Shown one piece after another: positions 16,273 to 24,286 of a stretch of 64,000 nt of DNA. Source of the stretch: Pseudomonas anatoliensis (GTDB taxonomy: Bacteria > Pseudomonadota > Gammaproteobacteria > Pseudomonadales > Pseudomonadaceae). The notes beneath the pieces were generated by a model. It made no database searches. It had not been told where the DNA came from and was given only the letters and a program-made list of their open reading frames with translations. A program made the position numbers and the translations under genes. The stretch's first letter is position 1. Every line of letters starts with the position of its first letter. The DNA is taken from contig NZ_JACVHC010000009.1 in the NCBI RefSeq assembly GCF_017976235.1, positions 62,001 through 126,000 of the forward strand, read 5' to 3'.

Positions 16273-16761
16273 ATGCGCAAACTGGACCGTACCGATATCG
16301 GCATTCTCAACAGCCTTCAGGAGAATGCGCGCATCACCAACGCCGACCTCGCACGCTCGGTAAATCTGTCGCCGACACCGTGCTTTAACCGGGTCAAGGC
16401 CATGGAAGAATTAGGCCTGATTCGCGAGCAAGTCACGCTGCTCGACGCCGATTTGCTGGGCCTGCATGTCAACGTGTTCATCCATGTCAGCCTGGAGAAG
16501 CAGGTCGAGGAGGCGCTGCAGCATTTCGAAGAGGCGATTTCTGATCGCCCTGAGGTAATGGAGTGCTACCTGATGGCCGGAGACCCGGATTACCTCATCC
16601 GGGTCCTGGTGCCGACGATTCAGTCGCTGGAACGCTTCATGATGGACTTCCTCACCAAGGTTCCCGGTGTGGCGAATATCCGATCGAGCTTTGCACTCAA
16701 ACAGGTGCGCTACAAGACGGCGTTGCCGCTGCCGGTCAACGGTCTGATTCTGGGCGCCTGA
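16273..16761 (+). CDS. bkdR: Lrp/AsnC-family activator of the bkd operon
   Basis: A 162-residue leucine-responsive-protein family regulator. An N-terminal helix-turn-helix (ILNSLQENARITNADLARSVNLSPTPCFNRVKAMEELGLI) spans residues about 9-48, followed by the RAM ligand-binding domain with VMECYLMAGDPDYLIRV. Size and position, divergent from bkdA1, match BkdR of Pseudomonas putida, which activates bkd when branched-chain amino acids are present. Its last 26 bases overlap the convergent tyrosinase gene. Confidence 0.95.
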   Translation: MRKLDRTDIGILNSLQENARITNADLARSVNLSPTPCFNRVKAMEELGLIREQVTLLDADLLGLHVNVFIHVSLEKQVEEALQHFEEAISDRPEVMECYLMAGDPDYLIRVLVPTIQSLERFMMDFLTKVPGVANIRSSFALKQVRYKTALPLPVNGLILGA

Positions 16762-17632
16762 TTGCGGCGCCATCACTCAAGTCATACCGATAATCAAGTG
16801 CCTCCGTGTCGAGGACCTGTCCAACCTTCCAGGTTCTTTGCCAAGGTGCAGGCTCGATGTCCGGATGAAAGATCAGGGTGACATCGAGCATGTCCTGGGA
16901 GGCGTCATCGGCAAACGCGATGGCGGGTTCGGCAGGGTGCTGACGCTTCCACCGTTCCCACAGGTAATCGAGGTGGCAGTGGTGCAGAAAGAATATCGGG
17001 TCGTTCGGCGATGTGGCTGTACCCATGTTGCCGCCCACCCACGAATGCACATTGTTGTGCATCTGCTCAATAGTGTTTTCCCACCCTTCAGGTTCAGACC
17101 AGTAGGGTGTTCGCATCATGACCGACTCGATTTCTTGCGCGTCAGGCAGTGGCGAGCCGTCCGCGCCGAAGTCGCGCCTGAGTTCCGGAGCTCCTTCGTC
17201 ACCATTCCAGACCCTGACGTCAAAGGCGCGACCTTTGAAAGCAAATGGCCCGAGGGTTACACGCTGGTTTGACTGGGGATCGCCATCCCTGCCCATGAAG
17301 TCATCATTGAAGGGATTGTCTGCGCCGCTCATGCTCCAGTTCCAGTAAGGCAGGGTAATGCCAGGGTCGTCAGCCACGACTTGCAGTTCCCACTCGAATT
17401 GGCGAATCAGGATCCGGTGCCAGGGAAAAAACAGCGGGTTGCGATGGGGGTTGGGGGTGATCGGATTGCCCAGCCCCATGGAGTTCTTGTGAATCTGTAC
17501 AAAGTCATCGTAGCGACACTGCTCGCCGGGTCGCAGAATGCTGGGGGTATGATTCTTCAGAATCAGGATCGCCCTGATGAACGCGGCTTTCTGTGCCGCT
17601 GACATGTCACGGTGATTACGACGAATATCCAT
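16736..17632 (-). CDS. Tyrosinase-family copper oxidase
   Basis: A 298-residue type-3 copper protein. The CuA ligands are H48, H63 and H72 (HRNPLFFPWHRI). The CuB ligands are H192 and H196 (HNNVH) and H218 in NDPIFFLHHCHLDYLWERW. All six expected histidines are present with family spacing. It has no signal peptide and no caddie-type partner gene next to it, so it may be cytoplasmic or need no chaperone. It could oxidise monophenols or catechols; the substrate is not deducible. Its end overlaps bkdR by 26 bases. The ribosome-binding site lies inside a hairpin. Confidence 0.88.
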   Translation of the reverse strand: MDIRRNHRDMSAAQKAAFIRAILILKNHTPSILRPGEQCRYDDFVQIHKNSMGLGNPITPNPHRNPLFFPWHRILIRQFEWELQVVADDPGITLPYWNWSMSGADNPFNDDFMGRDGDPQSNQRVTLGPFAFKGRAFDVRVWNGDEGAPELRRDFGADGSPLPDAQEIESVMMRTPYWSEPEGWENTIEQMHNNVHSWVGGNMGTATSPNDPIFFLHHCHLDYLWERWKRQHPAEPAIAFADDASQDMLDVTLIFHPDIEPAPWQRTWKVGQVLDTEALDYRYDLSDGAAIRRPESDR

Positions 17633-17641
17633 ATTGCGAAA

Positions 17642-17669
17642 ACTCCATTGAATGTTTGTTCAATGGAGT
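17642..17669 (-). promoter_or_regulatory. 11-bp inverted repeat holding the tyrosinase ribosome-binding site
   Basis: ACTCCATTGAA and TTCAATGGAGT flank a six-base loop. In the tyrosinase transcript the downstream arm contains GGAG, ten bases before the ATG, so folding would hide the ribosome-binding site. The same sequence could instead be an operator. Confidence 0.6.
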
Positions 17670-17757
17670 CTGCTCGCTGAGAGGATTTTCACCAGTTCAT
17701 CACTATCGCCAGCGTTCGTAGGAAAAATAAGCTGGTGATGGTTCGAGTGACTGGTTC

Positions 17758-18627
17758 CTATAAAGAATTGAGCGGAATCTTCAGGTACACCACACCGTTG
17801 TCTTCCGCCGCCGGAAAATTCCCCGCGCGCACATTCACCTGAATCGCCGGCAGCAACAACGTCGGCATGCCGAGCCCGGCATCGCGCTGGGTGCGCATCT
17901 CGACGAACGCCGCTTCATCAATGCCGTCATGTACATGAATGTTGCTCTTACGCTGTTCACCGACGGTGGTCTGGCATTGGGCTTCGCGGCCTTCAGGCGG
18001 GTAGTCGTGGCAAACGTAGAGTTTCACGCTGGCAGGGAAGGCCAGCAGTTTGTGAATCGAGTTGAACAGTTGATGGGCATTGCCGCCGGGGAAGTCGCAG
18101 CGCGCCGTGCCGACATCCGGCATGAACAGCGTGTCACCGACCAGAATCTGCTCGCCGTCGATCAGGTAAGCCATGTCGGCCGGTGTATGCCCCGGCACAT
18201 GCAGCGCCGTGGCTTTGAGGTTGCCGATGGTGAATGACTCGTTCGGCGCGAACAGGTGATCGAACTGCGAGCCATCGACACAGAATTCCGGCTCGAGATT
18301 GAACAGCGCCTTGAACACGTTCTGCACTTTGCTGATCGATTCGCCAATCGCGATTTTGCCGCCCAGTTCCCGGCGTAGATAGGGCGCGGCGGACAGGTGA
18401 TCGGCGTGGGCGTGGGTTTCCAGTAGCCATTGCACTTGCAGGCTGTGTGCCCGCACAAAAGCGATGATCTTGTCGGCCTGAGCGGTGCAGGTGCGGCCGG
18501 CGGCGCCATCGTAGTCGAGCACCGGGTCGACGATTGCGCATTGTCCGCCATCGGCCTCGTAGACCACGTAGCTGTAGGTCGAGGAGGCGGGGTCAAGAAA
18601 GGCTTCAATCAACGCGGGCATGGACAT
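17758..18627 (-). CDS. MBL-fold persulfide dioxygenase-like hydrolase (Blh/ETHE1 type)
   Basis: About 289 residues. The metallo-beta-lactamase iron/zinc site is clear: THAHADHLSAAPYL, then HVPGHTPADMAYLI and the later VCHDYPPEGREAQ. Unlike hydrolytic glyoxalase II, members beside BigR and a sulfide:quinone reductase are persulfide dioxygenases that oxidise glutathione persulfide to sulfite. I start it at 18627 (MSMPALIEAFLDP), because reading from 18678 would put coding sequence over the candidate BigR operator. It is divergent from the BigR-like gene. Confidence 0.85.
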   Translation of the reverse strand: MSMPALIEAFLDPASSTYSYVVYEADGGQCAIVDPVLDYDGAAGRTCTAQADKIIAFVRAHSLQVQWLLETHAHADHLSAAPYLRRELGGKIAIGESISKVQNVFKALFNLEPEFCVDGSQFDHLFAPNESFTIGNLKATALHVPGHTPADMAYLIDGEQILVGDTLFMPDVGTARCDFPGGNAHQLFNSIHKLLAFPASVKLYVCHDYPPEGREAQCQTTVGEQRKSNIHVHDGIDEAAFVEMRTQRDAGLGMPTLLLPAIQVNVRAGNFPAAEDNGVVYLKIPLNSL

Positions 18628-18664
18628 GAACCTGTGCAAGGGTGGAAAAGTCAGTTGCAACACT

Positions 18665-18680
18665 TTATGTAAAAACATAA
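18665..18680. promoter_or_regulatory. TTATGT-AAAA-ACATAA palindrome, candidate BigR operator
   Basis: A perfect 6-4-6 inverted repeat in an AT-rich patch between the divergent persulfide dioxygenase and bigR-like genes, 32 bases before the bigR-like start. Position and AT-richness fit ArsR-type autoregulation. Confidence 0.55.
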
Positions 18681-18711
18681 TGTTCGCAGCTTAAGTGACG
18701 TTGAAGGCATC

Positions 18712-19059
18712 ATGCAAATGCAATCCAGTCTGACCGAATGTGAAGTCGCCCAATTGCGCGCCTCGGCCTCCAAGGCCTGTTCGCTGCTCAAGGCCATGGC
18801 CAATGAAGATCGCCTGTTGATCCTCTGTCAACTGACGCAGGGCGAACGCAATGTCGGCGAACTGGAAAAGATGACCGGCGTGCGTCAACCGACGCTGTCC
18901 CAGCAATTGGGCATCCTGCGCGATGAGGGATTGGTCGGAACCCGTCGTGAAGGCAAGTACATCTTTTACGGCCTGGCCAGTCCTGAAGTGATTCAGGTGA
19001 TGAAGACATTGTCCGGGCTCTACTGCGGCGCTGTGCTGAAAAGCCTGGGTCACCAATAA
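18712..19059 (+). CDS. bigR: BigR/SqrR-like persulfide-sensing ArsR-family repressor
   Basis: A 115-residue single-domain ArsR regulator. The winged helix includes ALLKAMANEDRLLIL-type helices and TGVRQPTLSQQLGILRDEGLV as the recognition helix. Cysteines C39 and C105 are 66 residues apart, exactly the spacing of the redox pair in BigR (C42/C108) and SqrR (C41/C107), which form a disulfide or polysulfide bridge on meeting persulfide and release DNA. There is no metal-binding CxC of ArsR or SmtB. Targets would be the divergent dioxygenase and the downstream quinone reductase and exporter. Confidence 0.88.
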   Translation: MQMQSSLTECEVAQLRASASKACSLLKAMANEDRLLILCQLTQGERNVGELEKMTGVRQPTLSQQLGILRDEGLVGTRREGKYIFYGLASPEVIQVMKTLSGLYCGAVLKSLGHQ

Positions 19060-19080
19060 ATATCCGCCCACACACAGAAC

Positions 19081-19172
19081 CTGTAGGAGTGAGCCTGCTC
19101 GCGATAGCGGTGGGTCAGTCAATGAAGATTTCGGCTGAACTACCGCTATCGCGAGCAGGCTCACTCCTACAG
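19081..19172. repeat. REP pair, GTAGGAGTGAGCCTGCTCGC type
   Basis: Inverted copies lie between the bigR-like gene and the sulfide:quinone reductase gene. The pair interrupts what may be one transcription unit. Confidence 0.9.
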
Positions 19173-19226
19173 TTTGTTTTGTGTGGTGGCTGAGAAATCC
19201 TTGCGTGCAGCTATAAGGAACAAGCA

Positions 19227-20471
19227 ATGAACGATCAACACTGGGGCCCATCCATCAGTGCAGATATCGTGGTCATCGGCGGCGGCACTGCCGGTATCGC
19301 CTTCGTCGCCAGCCTGCTCAGGCGCGATCCGCACTTGAACATCACCGTCATCGAACCGAGTTCCCAGCATTACTACCAACCGGCGTGGACGCTGGTTGGT
19401 GGTGGCGCTTATGACGTGAAAGACACCGTTCGGCCGATGAGCAAAGTCATGCCGCGCCAGGCCACCTGGATTCAAGCGGCGGTTACCCAAATCGACGCGG
19501 ACAACCGCCAACTCACCCTCAGCGATCAACGCAATATCAGCTATCAAAACCTGATCGTCTGCCCCGGCCTGCGTCTGGCCTGGGAGAAAATCGAAGGATT
19601 GCAGGACAGCCTCGGCCAGCACGGCGTCACCTCCAACTACAGCTATCAGCACGCGCAGTACACCTGGGATCAGGTGCAGAAACTACGCGGCGGCAAGGCA
19701 CTGTTCACTCAGCCGGCAATGCCGATCAAATGCGCCGGTGCCCCGCAAAAAGCGCTGTACCTGTCCTGCGATCATTGGCTGAAAAGCGGCGTGCTGAACA
19801 ATATCAATGTCGAATTCAATCTGGCGGGCGCCGCGCTGTTCGGCGTGGCCACGTTCGTGCCACCGTTGATGAAATACATCGAGAAGTACAACGCGCAACT
19901 GGCGTTCAACGCGAATCTGGTCAAGGTCGATGGTCCGGCGAAAACCGCGTGGTTTGAGGTCAAGGACGCCGACGGCAACGTCTCCCGCGAGGCGAAAACC
20001 TTCGATCTGCTGCACGTTGTGCCGCCGCAGGTCTCGCCGGACTTTATCGCGCAAAGTACATTGGCCGACGCCGCTGGCTGGTGCGAAGTCAATCCGCACA
20101 GCCTGCAGCATCCACGTTATCCCGAGGTGTTTGCACTGGGCGATATCTGTGGCACCAGCAATGCAAAAACCGCAGCGGCGGTGCGCAAGCAAGTTGTGGT
20201 GGTCGCACAGAACCTGCTGGCCCTGCGCAAGCAACAACCGTTGCCGCTTAAGTACGACGGCTACGGTTCCTGCCCGCTGACGGTGGAGAAGGGCAAAGTG
20301 ATCCTCGCCGAGTTCGGTTATGCCGGTAAATTGCTGCCGACCTTTGCCCTGGACCCGACCGTGCCACGCCGTTCGGCATGGTGGTTGAAGGCAACGCTGC
20401 TGCCGTGGTTCTACTGGAACGGCATGCTCAAGGGTCGCGAATGGCTGACCAGCCTGTCCAAGGTTGATTGA
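19227..20471 (+). CDS. sqr: Sulfide:quinone oxidoreductase (type II, SQOR-like)
   Basis: A 414-residue flavoprotein that oxidises sulfide to persulfide/sulfane sulfur and passes electrons to quinone at the inner membrane. The FAD site is VVIGGGTAGIAF. The redox cysteines are C169 in PIKCAGAPQKALYL and C349 in GSCPLTVEKGKVILAEF; both contexts are those of the mitochondrial-type enzymes. Its product would be the substrate of the persulfide dioxygenase encoded upstream. The ATG at 19227 follows AAGGAA. Confidence 0.92.
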   Translation: MNDQHWGPSISADIVVIGGGTAGIAFVASLLRRDPHLNITVIEPSSQHYYQPAWTLVGGGAYDVKDTVRPMSKVMPRQATWIQAAVTQIDADNRQLTLSDQRNISYQNLIVCPGLRLAWEKIEGLQDSLGQHGVTSNYSYQHAQYTWDQVQKLRGGKALFTQPAMPIKCAGAPQKALYLSCDHWLKSGVLNNINVEFNLAGAALFGVATFVPPLMKYIEKYNAQLAFNANLVKVDGPAKTAWFEVKDADGNVSREAKTFDLLHVVPPQVSPDFIAQSTLADAAGWCEVNPHSLQHPRYPEVFALGDICGTSNAKTAAAVRKQVVVVAQNLLALRKQQPLPLKYDGYGSCPLTVEKGKVILAEFGYAGKLLPTFALDPTVPRRSAWWLKATLLPWFYWNGMLKGREWLTSLSKVD

Positions 20472-20480
20472 GAAAACCCT

Positions 20481-21281
20481 ATGTTGCTGGCAAGTCTGTT
20501 TGGCGTGGTGATGGGGTTGGTCCTCGGGTTGACCGGGGCCGGCGGCGGGATTCTCGCGGTGCCGGCGCTGGTGCTCGGGCTCGGCTGGACGATGACGCAA
20601 GCGGCGCCGGTGGCGTTGTTTGCCGTCGGCAGTGCGGCGGCGGTCGGCGCTATCGATGGCTTGCGTCATGGTCTGGTGCGTTACCGCGCGGCGCTGTTGA
20701 TTGCCGCACTGGGCGCGGTGTTTTCGCCGCTGGGGATCTACTTCGCGCATCAGTTGCCGGAGAAGATCCTGATGATTCTGTTCAGTCTGCTGATGGTCAT
20801 GGTTGCCTGGCGCATGCTGCGGCGCGAGCGTCAGCAAGCAGGGCCGAGTGATCATGGCCACGCCAGTTGGGGCCAAAAGAATTGCATGCTCGATGAAGAG
20901 ACCGGACGCTTCGACTGGACGGCCAAATGCACTGCAACCCTGGCGGCATTGGGTGCGGTGACGGGCGTGGTTTCAGGATTGTTGGGCGTGGGTGGCGGCT
21001 TCTTGATCGTGCCGGCGTTCAAGCAACTGACCGACGTGCAGATGCGCGGCATCGTTGCCACGTCATTGATGGTGATCAGCCTGATTTCGGCGATAGGCGT
21101 GGTCGGCGCGTTTCATGCCGGGGTGCGGATCGACAGCCTTGGCGCGGCGTTCATTGTCGCCAGCGTTGTCGGCATGATCATCGGGCGCAAGCTTTGCGCG
21201 AGGGTGCCGGCCCGGGCGTTGCAGGTGGGGTTTGCGAGTGTATGTCTGGTGGTGGCGGGGTACATGTTGTTGCGGGCTTGA
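20481..21281 (+). CDS. TauE/SafE-family sulfite/organosulfur exporter
   Basis: A 266-residue membrane protein of the TauE/SafE (DUF81) family with two repeated halves. Each half carries the glycine-rich signature (GLTGAGGGILAVPALVLG near residue 12 and GLLGVGGGFLIVPAFKQL near residue 165). About eight membrane helices are expected. It starts nine bases after the sqr stop, so the two are co-transcribed. In this setting it would export sulfite formed by persulfide dioxygenase; that substrate is inferred from the neighbours. Confidence 0.88.
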   Translation: MLLASLFGVVMGLVLGLTGAGGGILAVPALVLGLGWTMTQAAPVALFAVGSAAAVGAIDGLRHGLVRYRAALLIAALGAVFSPLGIYFAHQLPEKILMILFSLLMVMVAWRMLRRERQQAGPSDHGHASWGQKNCMLDEETGRFDWTAKCTATLAALGAVTGVVSGLLGVGGGFLIVPAFKQLTDVQMRGIVATSLMVISLISAIGVVGAFHAGVRIDSLGAAFIVASVVGMIIGRKLCARVPARALQVGFASVCLVVAGYMLLRA

Positions 21282-21291
21282 GCGCATGAAG

Positions 21292-21357
21292 GTCAAAAGA
21301 TCGCAGCCTCGTTTCACTCGACAGCTCCTACAGGGGAATGTGCTTCCTGTAGGAGCT
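21292..21357. repeat. REP pair with truncated right arm
   Basis: The left arm is the CTCGTTTCACTCGAC subtype. The right copy stops after CCTGTAGGAGCT, so only a short part of the second element remains. It lies between convergent genes. Confidence 0.8.
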
Positions 21358-21369
21358 TCTTTTAGCGGT

Positions 21370-22650
21370 TTACAACACCAGATGCGGCAGCCACAGCGAA
21401 ATAGCCGGTACGTACGTCACCAGCATCAACACCATGAACAGCACGGCATAGAACGGCAGCAGCGCTTTCACGGTGCTCTCGATGCTGACCTTGCCCACCG
21501 CCGAGCCGACAAACAGCACGGCGCCCACCGGCGGTGTTATCAATCCGATCCCGAGGTTGACCAGCATGATCATGCCGAACTGCACCGGGTCGACGCCAAT
21601 GCCGAGAATCACCGGCATCAGGATTGGCGTGAGGATCAGGATCAGCGGCGCCATGTCCATCACCGTGCCGAGCAACAGCAGCATGACGTTGATGCACATC
21701 AGGATCACATAGCGGTTGTCCGACAGGGTCAGGAACAGCGTGGTGATCTTCGCCGGAATCTGCATCAGGGTCATGATGTAGCCGAAGCTCGCGGCAAAAC
21801 CGATCAGGATCATCACGATCGAAATCGTCCGCACGGTGCGGTGCATCAGCTTGGGCAGTTCACTCCACTTGTAGTCGCGGTAGATGAACATGGTCACGAA
21901 GAACGACCACAGCACTGCGATGGCAGCCGATTCGGTGGCAGTGAAAATCCCTGACAGGATGCCGCCGAGGATGATCACCATCGCCATCAGACCCCACAGC
22001 GCTTCGCCGCAGATTTTCAGGGCCTGGCGCATCGGGATGACTTCGCCTTTGGGATAGTCGCGTTTACGCGCGAAAATCAGGCAGAGCACCATCAGGCACG
22101 CGCTCATCAACAGTCCGGGAACCACGCCGGCCATGAACAGCGATGCGATGGACACGGTACCGCCGGCGGCCAGCGAGTAGAGCACCGAGTTGTGGCTTGG
22201 CGGGGTCAACAGCGCTTGCACGGAACCGCTGACGGTCACCGCCGTGGAGAAATCACGCGGGTAGCCTTTGCGCTCCATTTCCGGGATCAGCACCGAGCCC
22301 ACGGAAGCGGTGTCGGCTACCGACGAACCGGAAATGGCGCCGAAGAACGTCGAAGCCACGATGTTGACCAACGACAGGCCACCACGCACGAACCCGACGA
22401 GTACACCGGCAAATGCCACCAAGCGCCGGGACATGCCGCCCTCGGCCATGATCGCCCCGGCCAGCACAAAGAACGGAATCGCCAGCAGCGAGAATTTGTT
22501 CACCCCGCCCGCGACCTGAATCATCAAGGCCTGGAACGGAATGTCGATCCACCACGCGCCGATCAGTGCCGACAGCCCGAGGGCGTAGGCGACCGGCATG
22601 CCGATCAGGATCAGTGCGATAAAACTGCCCAGCAGAATCAATGCGTCCAT
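21370..22650 (-). CDS. TRAP transporter large permease (DctM family)
   Basis: A 426-residue membrane protein with the DctM signature, including MPVAYALGLSALIG near the N terminus, a conserved PFFVLAGAIMAEGG segment and the SVADTASVGSVLIP motif. About twelve membrane helices drive sodium-coupled uptake of the acid delivered by the binding protein. Its start overlaps the small-permease stop by one base (TGATG). It is the last gene of the uronate operon udh-lactonase-dctPQM, so the likely substrates are glucuronate and galacturonate. Confidence 0.93.
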   Translation of the reverse strand: MDALILLGSFIALILIGMPVAYALGLSALIGAWWIDIPFQALMIQVAGGVNKFSLLAIPFFVLAGAIMAEGGMSRRLVAFAGVLVGFVRGGLSLVNIVASTFFGAISGSSVADTASVGSVLIPEMERKGYPRDFSTAVTVSGSVQALLTPPSHNSVLYSLAAGGTVSIASLFMAGVVPGLLMSACLMVLCLIFARKRDYPKGEVIPMRQALKICGEALWGLMAMVIILGGILSGIFTATESAAIAVLWSFFVTMFIYRDYKWSELPKLMHRTVRTISIVMILIGFAASFGYIMTLMQIPAKITTLFLTLSDNRYVILMCINVMLLLLGTVMDMAPLILILTPILMPVILGIGVDPVQFGMIMLVNLGIGLITPPVGAVLFVGSAVGKVSIESTVKALLPFYAVLFMVLMLVTYVPAISLWLPHLVL

Positions 22651-23177
22651 CAGGCAGCCCCTTCGTTTTCTTCAACCAGATCGAACCGCACCACGCGGCG
22701 ATTGCTCTGGTCACCCAGCAAGAGTTTTTCGATGACGAAAATCAGTGTCAGCGCGCCGCCAACCGGGATCGGCATGTAGGTAATGCCCACGCGCAACGTC
22801 GGCAGGGCGCTCATGAACTGGTTCCAGGTCGACATGCACAGCTTGGCGCCCCAGATGGTCATGAACAGGCAGATGATGCCCATCAACACCTGGGAAACAA
22901 TGCTCATGGTTTTGCGCATGTTCGGGTTCAGGCGATCAGTGACCATGGCCACCGCCATGTGTGCACCCGCACGGTAACTGGCGGCGGCGCCGATGAAGGT
23001 GAACACCATCATCAGCAGAATGGCGGTGGGCTCCGGCCAGCTCGAACCGGTGCCAAGGATGTAACGGGCGAACACGCCCCAGGGGATGATCAGGGAAATG
23101 GTCAGCACCGACAGACCGGCGACCCAGATGCAGGCCATGTAGATCCGGTCATTGATGCTCAGCAGCAGATTCTTCAT
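22650..23177 (-). CDS. TRAP transporter small permease (DctQ family)
   Basis: A 175-residue four-helix membrane protein that forms the permease complex with DctM. Typical segments are IYMACIWVAGLSVLTISLIIPWGVFARYIL and EPTAILLMMVFTFIGAAASYRAGAHMAV. The start at 23177 (MKNLLLSINDR) is preferred; an upstream GTG/ATG reading would run into the intercistronic hairpin. It is coupled to dctM by a one-base overlap. Confidence 0.9.
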   Translation of the reverse strand: MKNLLLSINDRIYMACIWVAGLSVLTISLIIPWGVFARYILGTGSSWPEPTAILLMMVFTFIGAAASYRAGAHMAVAMVTDRLNPNMRKTMSIVSQVLMGIICLFMTIWGAKLCMSTWNQFMSALPTLRVGITYMPIPVGGALTLIFVIEKLLLGDQSNRRVVRFDLVEENEGAA

Positions 23178-23192
23178 CGGGTTCCACCGTAA

Positions 23193-23233
23193 CCGGGCAG
23201 GCGCTGACACCAAACGAGGTCAGCGCTGCCGGG
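23193..23233 (-). other. Intercistronic stem-loop between dctP and dctQ
   Basis: GCGCTGAC (23201-23208) and GTCAGCGC (23219-23226) form the core. Flanking CCGGGCAG/CTGCCGGG extends the stem with one bulged base. No T-run follows. Such hairpins after a binding-protein gene commonly stabilise its mRNA or reduce readthrough into the permease genes. Confidence 0.7.
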
Positions 23234-23254
23234 CCTTTCATTGAGGACAGAGAG

Positions 23255-24226
23255 TTACTGAACGGCTTCGATGCGCTTGATCAGGTCGGCGTAAGGCGCG
23301 CCGTACTTCTCGCGGACCGAGGCGGTGGCCTCGTAGAACGGTTTTTTGTCGACGGTGATGAACTCGACGCCGGCAGCCTTGAGTTTCTCTTCACTGCTGG
23401 TGGACTTGGCGTCCCACAACGTGCGTTCCTCGGCCTGCGCGGCTTTGGCTGCTTTCTTGACCAGTACTTGTTGATCGGGAGTCAGTTTTTCCCAGGTGAT
23501 TTTCGACATCACGATGGGCTCGGGCAGGATCAAGTGACCGGTCAGGCTGTAGAACTTGGCGTTCTGGAAATGGTTGTGTTCGAGCAGGGTAGGCGGGTTG
23601 TTTTCCGCCCCGTCGATCACGCCGGTTTGCAGGGCACTGAAAATCTCGCCAGTGTCCATCGCAATGCCGTTGCCGCCCATCGCATTGATGGTGTCGATGA
23701 ACATCGGGTTGCCTTGCACGCGAATCTTCATACCCTTGAGGTCTTCGAGTTTGCGCACCGGTTTCTTGGTGTAGATGTTGCGCGTGCCGCCGTCCATCCA
23801 GGCCAGGGCTACCAGGCCGAATTCGGAATTGGTGATCTTGTCGAGAATCGCATCGCCGACTTCGCCGTCAATGACTGCGCGCATATGCGCCTGATCGCGG
23901 AAGATGAACGGCATGTTGAACACGTTCACATCCGGTACCACCGGACCGACGATGCCGAGACTGACGCGGGTCATCTGGATCGCGCCGACCTGCGCCTGTT
24001 CGATGACCTCTTTCTCCGAGCCGAGCACACCGCCCGGGAAATACTTGAAGGTCAGGTCGCCATTGGTTTCCTTGGTCAGGGCTTCGCCCATGCTTTTTTC
24101 AGCGACTACCGTTGGATAACCGGCGGGGTGGATGTCGGCGAATTTGATTTCCAGGGCCTGAGCGGCCCCGGCAAAGGTGAACATCAGCGGAAGTGCAGCG
24201 GCGAGCAAGGTGCGTTTGAAGTCCAT
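23255..24226 (-). CDS. TRAP transporter substrate-binding protein (DctP family)
   Basis: A 323-residue periplasmic receptor with a signal peptide (MDFKRTLLAAALPLMFTFAG... to AQA). Family features are IKFADIHPAGYPTVVAEKSMGEAL, GGVLGSEKEVIEQ, and KIRVQGNPMF, whose arginine binds the ligand carboxylate. ALQTGVIDGAENNPPT is the DctP signature. As third gene of the operon headed by udh it should deliver a uronate. GGAGAC-rich sequence precedes the start. Confidence 0.93.
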   Translation of the reverse strand: MDFKRTLLAAALPLMFTFAGAAQALEIKFADIHPAGYPTVVAEKSMGEALTKETNGDLTFKYFPGGVLGSEKEVIEQAQVGAIQMTRVSLGIVGPVVPDVNVFNMPFIFRDQAHMRAVIDGEVGDAILDKITNSEFGLVALAWMDGGTRNIYTKKPVRKLEDLKGMKIRVQGNPMFIDTINAMGGNGIAMDTGEIFSALQTGVIDGAENNPPTLLEHNHFQNAKFYSLTGHLILPEPIVMSKITWEKLTPDQQVLVKKAAKAAQAEERTLWDAKSTSSEEKLKAAGVEFITVDKKPFYEATASVREKYGAPYADLIKRIEAVQ

Positions 24227-24286
24227 GGGGGTGTCTCCAGTCTTGTTATTTTTGTGTTCAAGGCACAGCGGTGCAGCAGAGGCGGG

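Noticed and set aside
18628..18678. Earlier start of the MBL-fold protein at 18678
   Set aside because: It would place coding sequence over the TTATGT-AAAA-ACATAA operator candidate and adds residues outside the conserved fold.
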